Shown: positions 34,261 to 42,667 of the stretch, in pieces
Layout: each line of letters begins with the position of its first letter
Numbering within the stretch: position 1 is the first letter of the stretch
Source: Variovorax sp. SG517
GTDB taxonomy: Bacteria > Pseudomonadota > Gammaproteobacteria > Burkholderiales > Burkholderiaceae_C
NCBI RefSeq assembly: GCF_013376045.1
Contig: NZ_JABMJG010000013.1
Location: 62,001 to 126,000 of the forward strand
Reading direction: 5' to 3'
Length of the DNA: 64,000 bases
Program-made: the position numbers and the translations under genes
The notes under the pieces: generated by a model
Seen by the model: only the letters and a program-made list of their open reading frames with translations
What the model was told of the DNA's origin: nothing
The model's database searches: none

Positions 34261-34369
34261 CGGCGCGCCCGTCTCATCACGATCCCCGCCCGGGAAGCGG
34301 GGTGATTTCCTCCAGAAGGGTCGAGCCAAGCGCTCGCGCCGCCACGCCGGTCGATACCCGAGGGCGGGG

Positions 34370-34409
34370 AAAAAACAAAAAGCCGGACACCTTTGCAAGT
34401 GTCCGGCTT
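34370..34409 (-). terminator. Rho-independent terminator of tRNA-Arg
   Basis: AAGCCGGACAC and GTGTCCGGCTT are perfect 11-bp arms with an 8-base loop. On the minus strand they are followed by a T-rich run (TTTTGTTTTTT), directly after the tRNA 3' end. Confidence 0.9.
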
Positions 34410-34415
34410 CTCAAT

Positions 34416-34490
34416 TGGTCCCGCCGCCAGGAATCGAACCTGGATCTCAGCCTTCGGAGGGCCGAATTCTATCCGTTGAAATACAGCGAG
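34416..34490 (-). tRNA. tRNA-Arg, anticodon CCG
   Basis: A 75-base cloverleaf including CCA is seen on the minus strand. The acceptor CTCGCTG pairs with CGGCGGG (two G-U pairs); U8-A9 are present. The D arm is TTTC/GAAT with one T-T mismatch and loop AACGGATA. The anticodon stem is CGGCC/GGCTG with loop CTCCGAA and anticodon CCG. The T arm is CCAGG/CCTGG with loop TTCGATT. It reads CGG codons. The several wobble pairs make it look slightly degenerate, but every arm folds. Confidence 0.88.
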
Positions 34491-34533
34491 GAATCTGGGT
34501 CCGGCATGCACCGGAGCCACGCATTATCGCCTA

Positions 34534-35208
34534 TCAGGCGACGACGGTTTCGGCTTCGTCCTCGACGGGTGCGCCCGGCGACGGCCGGACGAAGCCCAGG
34601 CCCGCCAGGTAGACCCTGAAGGTGCGCCTGCCGGTGGGCACCAGGTCGAAGGCCTGGGGGTCGAGCAGCCAGTTCTGGATGAGCCCGCTGATCAGCGCGT
34701 GCAGCCCCTGCGCGGCCACATGGCCCGGCACCGGCAGCTTGATGCGGCCGCGGCGCGCGGCCATGCGCAGGGCTTTCTCGAAATCGGTCACGCAGGCGTT
34801 GCGTGCGTCCAGGTGGCGCTGCTGCACCGAGGCCATGTCGTGCGTGTACTCGACCTTGTGGGTGGCGATGTCGAACACGCGGCGCACCTGCGGGTCGGTG
34901 GTCATGAGGGTGAGCGCGTGCACCATGCCCTCCTCGATCTCGGCCAGCGGGTCCTCGACGTTGGGAGCGGTCGCGGCCGCCCTCGGCGTGGTCTCCAGCG
35001 GCAGGATGACGCGCTCCATCATCGCGTTGAAGAGATCGGCCTTGTCCTTGAAGTGCCAGTAGATGGCGCCGCGCGTCGCGCCGGCCTGCTGCGCGATCTG
35101 CTGCAGCGTGGTCTGCGAGACGCCTTGCGCCTGAAACAGCAGCTCCGCGGCATCGAGCAACCGATGCCGCGTGGCCAATGCTTCTTCCTTCGTACGACGT
35201 GCCACCAA
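34534..35208 (-). CDS. TetR/AcrR-family repressor of the RND efflux operon
   Basis: The protein has 224 residues. The N-terminal helix-turn-helix reads RHRLLDAAELLFQAQG, TTLQQIAQQAGATRGAIYWHFKDK and ADLF, as in AcrR, TtgR and MexR-type TetR repressors. The C-terminal domain (about 80-205) binds drugs or hydrophobic effectors. It is divergent from the efflux operon. A near-copy of the E. coli AcrR box lies between them, at 35268-35291, so it almost certainly represses the pump and itself. Confidence 0.93.
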   Translation of the reverse strand: MVARRTKEEALATRHRLLDAAELLFQAQGVSQTTLQQIAQQAGATRGAIYWHFKDKADLFNAMMERVILPLETTPRAAATAPNVEDPLAEIEEGMVHALTLMTTDPQVRRVFDIATHKVEYTHDMASVQQRHLDARNACVTDFEKALRMAARRGRIKLPVPGHVAAQGLHALISGLIQNWLLDPQAFDLVPTGRRTFRVYLAGLGFVRPSPGAPVEDEAETVVA

Positions 35209-35267
35209 GTCTCCTGATTTGTAAAGGCAACGCCCTCTATGTATCGTGGGGCCATTGCCTGGCTGTC

Positions 35268-35291
35268 ACTATACATCCATGAATGTATGTA
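35268..35291. promoter_or_regulatory. AcrR-box-like operator
   Basis: The 24-base segment ending ATGAATGTATGTA agrees with the E. coli acrAB operator as I recall it at about 18 of 24 positions. It contains the palindrome TACATCCATGAATGTA. It lies midway between the divergent tetR and efflux genes. Confidence 0.75.
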
Positions 35292-35386
35292 AACTAGCCG
35301 GCTTCCCCGATGGCCGACCTGGCTGTACAGGTTTCCGGTTCGCGCCGCGAGCCCGCCATCTCCCGTCTTCGCATCAAAGGAATCGC

Positions 35387-36688
35387 ATGCCTCTCCTGCA
35401 TGTCTCGCGCCAATCGTCCTTTTCGCCGCGCCTCGCGACCGTGGCCGCCATCGTCCTGCTGGTCCTCGCGGGCTGCGGCAAGAGCGATGCGCCCGGAGGT
35501 CCGGGCGGCGGAGGCGGTGGCGGCGGCCATCCCGCGCCCGAAGTCGGCGTGGTCGTGGCCACGCCGACGGACGTCGGACTTGTTACCGAACTGCCCGGCC
35601 GCCTCGAAGCCTCCCGCATCGCCCAGGTCCGCGCCCGCGCATCGGGCATCCTGCTGAAGCGCGAATTCCGCGAAGGCAGCGACGTGAAGGCCGGCCAGCT
35701 GCTGTTCCGCATCGACCCGGCGCCGCTGGTGGCCGCCACCCAGAACGCGCAGGCCACGCTGGCGCGCGCCGAAGCCAACGCCGTGCAGGCCAAGGCCCTG
35801 GCCGAGCGCTACAAGCCGCTGGTCGAGGCCAATGCCGTGAGCAAGCAGGAATACGCGACCGCCGTGGCCTCCGCCAAGCAGGCCGAGGCCGACGTGGCCT
35901 CGGGCCGTGCGGCGCTGCAGACCGCCAAGATCAACCAGAGCTATGCCGACGTGACCTCGCCCATCGCGGGCCGCATCGGCCGCGCCCTCGTGACCGAAGG
36001 CGCGCTGGTGGGCCAGGGCGACGCCACCGAGCTCGCCGTGGTGCAGCAGATCAACCCGCTGTACGTGAACTTCACGCAGTCGGCCTCCGACGCCATGAAG
36101 CTGCGCCGCGCCGTGGCCGCCGGCCAGTACAAGCGCGCGAGCGGCGAGGAGGCCGCGACCATCCGCGTGGTGCTCGAAGACGGCACCGACTATCCGCTCG
36201 AAGGCAAGCTGCTCTTCTCCGACCTCACGGTCGACTCCACCACCGGCCAGGTGACGCTGCGCGCCGAGGTGCCCAACCCCAAGGGCGAGCTGCTGCCCGG
36301 CCTGTACGTGCGCGTGAAGCTCGAGCAGGCCCAGGCCACCAACGCGATCACGGTGCCGCAGCAGGCCGTCACGCGCACGCAGCAGGGCGACACGGTGTCG
36401 GTGGTCGACAAGGACGGCAAGATCAGCAAGCGCACCGTCAAGATCAGCGCCGCCAAGGACAACCAGTGGGTGGTGCTCGACGGCCTGAAGGCCGGCGAAC
36501 AGGTGATGGTCGACGGCTTCCAGAAGCTGCAGATGATGCCGCCCGGCACGCCGGTGAAGGCCGTCCCGTGGACCAAGCCGAACCCCAACGGCGGCGCGCC
36601 CAAGCCCGCCGCCGAGGCAGCCGCGCCCGCGGCAGCCGCCTCCGCCGAGAAGGCTCCGGCCGACAAGGCCCCGGCCGAGAAGAAGTAA
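35387..36688 (+). CDS. RND efflux periplasmic adaptor (membrane fusion protein), AcrA/TtgA-like
   Basis: The protein has 433 residues from the ATG at 35387, preceded by AAAGGA. A lipobox LAGC gives a lipidated Cys30, followed by a glycine-rich linker. Then come the lipoyl halves (RLEASRIAQVRARASGILLKR and VTSPIAGRIGRALVTEGALV) around a coiled-coil hairpin (about 95-165), and the beta-barrel domain (LLPGLYVRVKLEQ). A Lys/Ala/Pro-rich tail of about 30 residues (AEAAAPAAAASAEKAPADK) is longer than usual. It links the pump to the outer-membrane channel. It is the first gene of the operon, and 18 bases separate it from the pump gene. Confidence 0.95.
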   Translation: MPLLHVSRQSSFSPRLATVAAIVLLVLAGCGKSDAPGGPGGGGGGGGHPAPEVGVVVATPTDVGLVTELPGRLEASRIAQVRARASGILLKREFREGSDVKAGQLLFRIDPAPLVAATQNAQATLARAEANAVQAKALAERYKPLVEANAVSKQEYATAVASAKQAEADVASGRAALQTAKINQSYADVTSPIAGRIGRALVTEGALVGQGDATELAVVQQINPLYVNFTQSASDAMKLRRAVAAGQYKRASGEEAATIRVVLEDGTDYPLEGKLLFSDLTVDSTTGQVTLRAEVPNPKGELLPGLYVRVKLEQAQATNAITVPQQAVTRTQQGDTVSVVDKDGKISKRTVKISAAKDNQWVVLDGLKAGEQVMVDGFQKLQMMPPGTPVKAVPWTKPNPNGGAPKPAAEAAAPAAAASAEKAPADKAPAEKK

Positions 36689-36706
36689 TCAGGAGCGCGC
36701 CCGCAA

Positions 36707-39700
36707 ATGGCCAAATTCTTTATCGACCGACCGATCTTCGCCTGGGTGATCGCACTGTTCATCCTGGTGGTGGGCGGCGTGTCAATCACCCAGCTGCCGA
36801 TCTCGCAGTACCCGCCGGTGGCGCCGCCCGCCATCGTGATCAACGTCGCCTACCCCGGCGCCTCGGCGCAGACGCTCGAGGACAGCGTGCTGTCCGTCAT
36901 CGAGCGCGAGATGAACGGCTCGCCGGGCCTGATCTACATGGAATCGGTGGCCCAGGCCGACGGCACCGGCTCCATCACGATCAGCTTCGAGCCCGGCACC
37001 AACGACGACCTCGCGCAGGTGGACGTGCAGAACCGGCTGTCGCGCGCGACGCCGCGCCTGCCCTCCGCCGTGACGCAGCAGGGCGTGCGCGTGGACAAGT
37101 CGCGCAACAACTTCCTGATGTTCGTGATGCTGTCCTCGGACAACCCGAACTTCGACCCGGTGGCGCTCGGCGACTACGCCGCGCGCAACGTCGTGCCCGA
37201 GTTGCAGCGCGTGGTCGGCGTGGGCCAGGCGCAGCTCTTCGGCTCCGAGAACGCGATGCGCGTGTGGGTCGACCCGGCCAAGCTGCAGGGCTTCAACCTG
37301 TCGGTGACCGACGTCAACAACGCCATCCGCGCGCAGAACGCGCAGGTGTCCTCGGGCACGCTGGGCGACCTGCCCAACATTCCCGGCCAGGCCATCGCGG
37401 CCACGGTGACGGTGAACGGCCAGCTGGCCAACGTCGAGCAGTTCAAGAACATCGTGCTGCGCGCCAACACCGACGGCTCGACCGTGCGGCTGAAGGACGT
37501 GGCGCGCGTGGAGCTCGGCGGCCAGTCGTACGCCACCTCGGCGCGCCTGAACGGCGTGCCCGCGGTCGGCGTCGGCGTGCAGCCCACGCCCAACGGCAAC
37601 GCGCTGCAGTCGGCCAAGGCGATCCGCGCCAAGATGGCCGAGCTCGAGCGCTACTTCCCGCAGGGCGTGAAGTGGGCCATTCCGTACGACAGCTCGCGCT
37701 TCGTGCAGATCTCGATCACCGAAGTGGTCAAGACGCTGCTGGAAGCCGTGGCACTGGTGTTCGTGGTGATGTTCCTGTTCCTGCAGAACTGGCGCTACAC
37801 GATCATCCCCACCATTGTGGTGCCGATCGCGCTGCTGGGCACCTTCGCCTCGCTGCTGGCGCTGGGCTTCTCGATCAACGTGCTGACCATGTTCGGCATG
37901 GTGCTGGTGATCGGTATCGTGGTGGACGACGCCATCGTGGTGGTGGAGAACGTCGAGCGCATCATGAGCGAAGAGGGGCTCTCGCCGCTCGAAGCCACGC
38001 GCAAGGCCATGAGGCAGATCTCCGGCGCCATCATCGGCGTGACGGTGGTGCTGATCTCGGTGTTCGTGCCGCTGGCCTTCTTCGCGGGCTCCACCGGCAA
38101 CATCTACCGCCAGTTCTCGGCGGTGATGGTGGCCTCGATCGCCTTCTCGGCCTTCATGGCGCTGTCGCTCACGCCGGCGCTGTGCGCCACGCTGCTCAAG
38201 CCGGTGGAAGCGGGCCATCATCACGAGAAGACCGGCTTCTTCGGCTGGTTCAACCGCGGCTTCTCCCGCACGGCCAAGGGCTATGAAGGCGTGGTCGCGC
38301 GCATCCTGCGCCGCGCCGCGCGCTACCTCGTGATCTACGTCGCGATCATCGGCGCGGTGGTGTTCACCTACACCCGCCTGCCGAGCTCCTTCCTGCCGCA
38401 GGAAGACCAGGGCAACATCATCGTGAACGTGCAGCTGCCGCCGGGCGCCACGCAGGAGCGTGCGCTGTCGGTCATGCAGCAGGTCGAGGGCTTCATCCTG
38501 AAGCAGCCCGAAGTGCAGAGCATGGTGGGCGTGATGGGCTTCAGCTTCTCGGGCCAGGGCCAGAACGCGGGCCTCGCCTTCGTGACGCTGAAGGACTGGG
38601 AAGAGCGCAAGGACCCGGCCCACTCGGCCAGCGCGCTGGCCGGCCGTGCCTTCGGCGCGCTCTCGGGCATCCGCGACGCCTTCATCTACCCGCTGAGCCC
38701 GCCGCCCATTCCCGAACTGGGCAACGCCAGCGGCTTCAGCTTCCGGCTGCAGGACCGCTCGGGCGCGGGCCACGACGCGCTGATCGCCGCGCGCAACCAG
38801 CTGCTGGGCATGGCTTCGCAGAGCAAGGTGCTGGCGCAGGTCCGCCCCGACGGCCTGGAAGACGCGCCGCAGCTGCAGATCGACATCGACCGCGACAAGG
38901 CCAACGCGCTGGGCGTGAGCTTCGACGCGATCAATGCGACGCTGTCGACCGCGCTGGGTTCGAGCTACATCAACGACTTCCCGAACCGCGGCCGACTGCA
39001 GCGCGTGGTGGTGCAGGCCGACGCCCCGGCGCGGATGCAGCCCGACGACCTGCTCAAGCTGAACGCCAGCAACACGCAGGGCCAGCCGGTGCCGCTGGCG
39101 TCCTTCGCGTCCACCAAGTGGGTGACGGGCGCCACGCAGACGGTGCGCTACAACGGCTATCCGGCGATCCGCATCAGCGGCGACGCCGCTCCGGGCCACA
39201 GCACGGGCGCGGCGATGGCCGAGATGGAGAAGCTCGCATCGCAGCTGCCCGCCGGCTTCGGCTACGAATGGACCGGCCAGTCGCGCGAGGAAAAGCTCGC
39301 CGGTTCGCAGGCCATCATCCTGTACGGCTTCGCGATCCTGGCGGTGTTCCTCTGCCTGGCCGCGCTGTACGAGAGCTGGTCGATCCCGCTGTCGGTGATC
39401 CTGGTGGTGCCGCTGGGCGTGCTGGGCGTGCTGGTGGCGACGATGCTGCGCGCGTATTCGAACGACGTGTACTTCCAGGTGGGGCTGATCACCATCATCG
39501 GCCTCTCGGCGAAGAACGCCATTCTGATCATCGAGTTCGCGAAGGACCTGCAGGCGCAGGGCAAGGGCGTCATCGAGTCGGCGCTGGAAGCCGCCCACCT
39601 GCGGTTCCGCCCGATCGTCATGACCTCGCTGGCCTTCGGCCTGGGCGTGGTGCCGCTCGTGATCGCCTCGGGCGCCGGCTCCGCAAGCCAGCGCGCCATC

Positions 39701-39874
39701 GGCACCGGCGTGCTCGGCGGCATGGTGACTGGCACCGCGCTGGCCGTGATCTTCGTGCCGGTGTTCTTCGTGGTGGTGCGCAGCCTGTTCAAGGGCAGCA
39801 AGCGCCAGCATGAAGCCGACAAGCGGCATGCCGAAGCCGCCGGCATCTCCGCCGAGGAAACGAAACATGATTAA
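36707..39874 (+). CDS. RND multidrug efflux inner-membrane transporter, AcrB/TtgB-like
   Basis: The protein has 1055 residues, the full HAE1 length, with two repeated halves of six membrane helices and large periplasmic loops. The N-terminal MAKFFIDRPIFAWVIALFI, the proton-relay aspartates in VLVIGIVVDDAIVVVENVER and the C-terminal SAKNAILIIEFAKDL with its lysine are all present. It exports hydrophobic and amphiphilic compounds using the proton gradient. The gene overlaps the outer-membrane channel gene by eight bases. Its TetR neighbour and operator resemble the acrAB/ttgABC arrangement. Substrate range cannot be predicted. Confidence 0.97.
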   Translation: MAKFFIDRPIFAWVIALFILVVGGVSITQLPISQYPPVAPPAIVINVAYPGASAQTLEDSVLSVIEREMNGSPGLIYMESVAQADGTGSITISFEPGTNDDLAQVDVQNRLSRATPRLPSAVTQQGVRVDKSRNNFLMFVMLSSDNPNFDPVALGDYAARNVVPELQRVVGVGQAQLFGSENAMRVWVDPAKLQGFNLSVTDVNNAIRAQNAQVSSGTLGDLPNIPGQAIAATVTVNGQLANVEQFKNIVLRANTDGSTVRLKDVARVELGGQSYATSARLNGVPAVGVGVQPTPNGNALQSAKAIRAKMAELERYFPQGVKWAIPYDSSRFVQISITEVVKTLLEAVALVFVVMFLFLQNWRYTIIPTIVVPIALLGTFASLLALGFSINVLTMFGMVLVIGIVVDDAIVVVENVERIMSEEGLSPLEATRKAMRQISGAIIGVTVVLISVFVPLAFFAGSTGNIYRQFSAVMVASIAFSAFMALSLTPALCATLLKPVEAGHHHEKTGFFGWFNRGFSRTAKGYEGVVARILRRAARYLVIYVAIIGAVVFTYTRLPSSFLPQEDQGNIIVNVQLPPGATQERALSVMQQVEGFILKQPEVQSMVGVMGFSFSGQGQNAGLAFVTLKDWEERKDPAHSASALAGRAFGALSGIRDAFIYPLSPPPIPELGNASGFSFRLQDRSGAGHDALIAARNQLLGMASQSKVLAQVRPDGLEDAPQLQIDIDRDKANALGVSFDAINATLSTALGSSYINDFPNRGRLQRVVVQADAPARMQPDDLLKLNASNTQGQPVPLASFASTKWVTGATQTVRYNGYPAIRISGDAAPGHSTGAAMAEMEKLASQLPAGFGYEWTGQSREEKLAGSQAIILYGFAILAVFLCLAALYESWSIPLSVILVVPLGVLGVLVATMLRAYSNDVYFQVGLITIIGLSAKNAILIIEFAKDLQAQGKGVIESALEAAHLRFRPIVMTSLAFGLGVVPLVIASGAGSASQRAIGTGVLGGMVTGTALAVIFVPVFFVVVRSLFKGSKRQHEADKRHAEAAGISAEETKHD

Positions 39875-41309
39875 GAAATTCATTCCCACCGCACTGGCCG
39901 CGGCGATGCTGCTGGCCGGCTGCTCGCTGATCCCGACCTACGAGCGCCCCGCCGCGCCGGTGCCCACCACCTACCCGGGCGATCCGTCGCAGCCACCGGG
40001 CCAGGCGGCCGCCAACCTGCCCTGGCAGGACTTCTTCACCGACCCGCGCCTGGCGGGCCTGATCCGCACGGCGCTCGCGAACAACCGCGACCTGCGCGTG
40101 TCGGTGCTCAACATCGAGCAGGCGCGCGCGCAGTTCCAGATCGAGCGCTCGAACCTGTTCCCCGCGCTCGGCCTGACAGGCACGGGCTCGCGCTCGAGCC
40201 CCAACGCCTACCAGGCGATCGACCCGAGCCAGGGCAGCGTGGCCTCTTCGTACAGCGTCAACTTCGGCTTCACGGCCTGGGAGCTGGACTTCTTCGGCCG
40301 CATCCGCGCGCTGAAGGACCAGGCGCTGGCGCAGTACCTCGCCACGGACGAGACCCGCAAGGCGGTGCAGATCAGCCTGATCGCGTCGGTGGCCAACGGC
40401 TGGCTCACGCTGCTGGCCGACGACGAGCTGCTGGAGATCACGCGCCAGACGATGGTCACGCGCGAGGAGTCGGTGCGCCTGACCAAGATGCGCTTCGACA
40501 ACGGCGTGTCGTCGGAGCTCGACTTCCAGGCCGCGAACTCGCTGCTGGAAACGGCGCGCGCCTCCTATGCGCAGCAGCAGCGCACCCGCGCGCAGGACGA
40601 GAACGCCCTCGCCCTGCTGCTGGGCGCGCCCGTGCCTGCCGACGCAACGGCCGGTGGCGCCAAGGGCCTGGAGGGCATCAAGCCGATGCCCGACGTGCCG
40701 GCCGGCCTGCCCTCCGACCTGCTGGCAGAGCGGCCCGACATCCGATCGGCGGAGCAGCAGCTGATAGCGGCCAACGCCAACATCGGCGCGGCGCGCGCGA
40801 ACTTCTTCCCGCGCGTGTCGCTGACGAGCTCCATCGGCACCGCGAGCAGCGAGTTCTCGGGCCTGTTCGACCGCGGCTCCAAGGCGTGGTCGTTCGCGCC
40901 CACGGTGACGCTGCCGATCTTCGACGCCGGCCGCAACATCGCCACGCTCGACTCGGCCAAGGCCGGGCGCGAGATCGCGGTGGCGCAGTACGAGAAGTCG
41001 ATCCAGACCGCGTTCCGCGAAGTGGCCGATGCGCTCGCGGGCCGCGCCACGCTGGGCGAGCAGGTGCGCGCGCAGCGTGCGCAGGCCGATGCGGAAGCCG
41101 TGCGCTTCAAGCTCTCCGACCTGCGCTACCGCAACGGCATCGCCAGCGCGCTCGACCTGCTCGACGCGCAGCGTTCGCTGTTCACGGCGCAGCAATCGGC
41201 GGTGACGACGCGCCTGCTGCAGCTGCAGAACCAGGTCACGCTCTACAAGACGCTGGGCGGCGGCTGGGCCACGCGCGACGGCGGCGAGGCTGCGGGCGGC
41301 AAGGGCTGA
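39867..41309 (+). CDS. Outer-membrane efflux lipoprotein, OprM/TtgC-like
   Basis: The protein has 480 residues. The signal ends in a lipobox (LLAGC), then SLIPTYERPAAPVP. Two repeated outer-membrane-efflux (OEP) domains follow. The first includes VSVLNIEQARAQFQIERSNLFPA and FGFTAWELDFFGRIRALKD; the second includes RPDIRSAEQQLIAANANIGAARANFFP and LPIFDAGRNIATLDSAKA. It forms the trimeric channel that completes the tripartite pump. The start overlaps the pump gene's stop region. It ends the operon, and a possible promoter for the cytochrome gene lies downstream. Confidence 0.96.
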   Translation: MIKKFIPTALAAAMLLAGCSLIPTYERPAAPVPTTYPGDPSQPPGQAAANLPWQDFFTDPRLAGLIRTALANNRDLRVSVLNIEQARAQFQIERSNLFPALGLTGTGSRSSPNAYQAIDPSQGSVASSYSVNFGFTAWELDFFGRIRALKDQALAQYLATDETRKAVQISLIASVANGWLTLLADDELLEITRQTMVTREESVRLTKMRFDNGVSSELDFQAANSLLETARASYAQQQRTRAQDENALALLLGAPVPADATAGGAKGLEGIKPMPDVPAGLPSDLLAERPDIRSAEQQLIAANANIGAARANFFPRVSLTSSIGTASSEFSGLFDRGSKAWSFAPTVTLPIFDAGRNIATLDSAKAGREIAVAQYEKSIQTAFREVADALAGRATLGEQVRAQRAQADAEAVRFKLSDLRYRNGIASALDLLDAQRSLFTAQQSAVTTRLLQLQNQVTLYKTLGGGWATRDGGEAAGGKG

Positions 41310-41339
41310 GACACCAAGGCGTCCCATAAGGGAGGTCCC

Positions 41340-41371
41340 TTGCCCCGGCCGGCAAGGGCTCTCTCTATAAT
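41340..41371 (+). promoter_or_regulatory. Possible promoter of the cytochrome gene
   Basis: An exact -10 hexamer TATAAT stands at 41366-41371 with TTGCCC at 41340-41345. The 20-base spacing is longer than ideal, so only the -10 element is convincing. Confidence 0.35.
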
Positions 41372-41425
41372 CGCCGGTTGGTTAGGAAAAGCCCCCCGAC
41401 GAGCCCCCGATAATTGAGGACGCGA

Positions 41426-42052
41426 ATGAGCGCAGACCCGCATTACCAGGCCACAGAAGAAGCCCACACCGGGCCGATCAAGAACCCGAAGCAACTGCTG
41501 CTCGCGGTATTTTTTTCCTTCATTGTCCCGATCCTGATCATCGTGGGTCTTGTCTCCTACGTGGTCTCGGGCAACAAGCCCGCCGGCACCGCCGAGGGCG
41601 ACAACATGGCGCTGTACGGCGTGACCAAGGAAGCGCGCGACCGTGACGTGGCCGAGCGCCTCAAGAGGGTCGGCAGCATCGAGATCCGCGACGCCAACCG
41701 TCCGCTCGCAGCCGGCGAGGCCGTGTTCAAGGCCCAGTGCGTCGCCTGCCACGGAGCGCCCGGCATCCCCGGCGCCCCTCACCTGAACGACGCCGCAGCC
41801 TGGGGCCCGCGCATCGGCCAGGGCTATGCCACGCTGCTCGAACATGCCCTGAAGGGCAAGGGCGCCATGCCTCCACAGGGCGGCGGCGACTTCGAAGACC
41901 TCGAAGTGGGCCGTGCAGTGGTCTACATGGCCAACGCCGGCGGCGCCAAGTTCTCGGTGCCGGATCGCCCCGCTGCAGCAGCCGCGGCGCCCGCCGAAGG
42001 CGCTTCCGGCGCGGCTCCTGCCGCAGCAGCGGCCAGCGCGCCGGCCAAGTAA
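41426..42052 (+). CDS. Membrane-anchored class I c-type cytochrome (c5-like)
   Basis: The protein has 208 residues from the ATG at 41426, with GAGG upstream. One uncleaved helix (about 25-48) anchors it to the inner membrane. The heme site CVACH is at 105-109, and the likely axial Met is Met148 in GAMPPQGG. A long Ala-rich tail follows the domain. The heme faces the periplasm, where the protein carries electrons, probably to a terminal oxidase. It stands alone, ended by a strong terminator. Confidence 0.93.
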   Translation: MSADPHYQATEEAHTGPIKNPKQLLLAVFFSFIVPILIIVGLVSYVVSGNKPAGTAEGDNMALYGVTKEARDRDVAERLKRVGSIEIRDANRPLAAGEAVFKAQCVACHGAPGIPGAPHLNDAAAWGPRIGQGYATLLEHALKGKGAMPPQGGGDFEDLEVGRAVVYMANAGGAKFSVPDRPAAAAAAPAEGASGAAPAAAAASAPAK

Positions 42053-42080
42053 GCGTTTTCCCTGACCAGCAGAAAAAGAA

Positions 42081-42104
42081 AGCCGGCCCAGCGCCGGCTT
42101 TTTT
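42081..42104 (+). terminator. Rho-independent terminator after the cytochrome gene
   Basis: AGCCGGC and GCCGGCT arms with a 5-base loop are followed by a T run (TTTTTT). It also separates the gene from the convergent minus-strand group. Confidence 0.92.
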
Positions 42105-42108
42105 GCAT

Positions 42109-42663
42109 TCAGCCGCTCGAAACGGCTTCGGCGTGGCGTTCGGCGGGGCTCAGCACGTGGCCGAAGCGCACGGGCAAGGTGCTGGCCTGCACGTTCTCGG
42201 GCGTCCACAGCCCCCGCTCCACGGCTTCCGCGGCGATGCCCACGTCCTGCGTGTGCACCAGCCCGAGCCCCAGCGGCGAGGCCAGATAGAGCCGTCCGTC
42301 CTCGTCGAGCAGGCAACCCGACACCGTGGCTGCCGCTCCCGTATGGGCGGTGACGGTGAAGCCGCCGCTCGCATCTTCGGCAACGCGCCACACCAGCGGC
42401 GAGGCCTCCAGTTCCACATACACACGCTGCGGCCCGTTCTGGAAGAACCACTGGCCCTCGTCGTCGTGCTCGTAGTTGCGGTGGATGAATTCGATCAGCT
42501 TGTCGTGCCGCAGCATCGAGCCCTTGGCCGTACGGAACGGGCCCTGCGCCTGGGTGCGATCGTCGCGCATGTACCAGTTGCCGCGCGCGTCCAAGCCGAG
42601 CCAGCCGTAGCAGTGCGGCACGTTGGGCCACTTGGCGAGCGCCTGTTTGACTATGTCGTCCAT
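42109..42663 (-). CDS. Conserved hypothetical protein, DUF2944/2946-type
   Basis: The protein has 184 residues, soluble, with no signal or membrane segment. It shows CYGWLGLDARGNWYMRDD near the start, then WFFQNGPQRVYVELEASPLVWRV and LYLASPLGLGLVHTQD. These blocks match a conserved betaproteobacterial family of unknown function that I place only tentatively in this DUF group. Four bases separate it from the YheT-like hydrolase stop upstream, so they are probably co-transcribed with the SnoaL-like gene. No catalytic motif is visible. Confidence 0.75.
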   Translation of the reverse strand: MDDIVKQALAKWPNVPHCYGWLGLDARGNWYMRDDRTQAQGPFRTAKGSMLRHDKLIEFIHRNYEHDDEGQWFFQNGPQRVYVELEASPLVWRVAEDASGGFTVTAHTGAAATVSGCLLDEDGRLYLASPLGLGLVHTQDVGIAAEAVERGLWTPENVQASTLPVRFGHVLSPAERHAEAVSSG

Positions 42664-42667
42664 CGCG

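Noticed and set aside
32017..34398. A 793-codon minus-strand open frame opposite the TonB receptor
   Set aside because: Composition is typical of an antisense frame, with no motifs; the plus strand encodes a complete receptor.
36782..39889. A 1035-codon minus-strand open frame opposite the RND pump gene
   Set aside because: It is a His/Arg/Gly-rich mirror of a clearly recognised AcrB-type gene, with no domain of its own.
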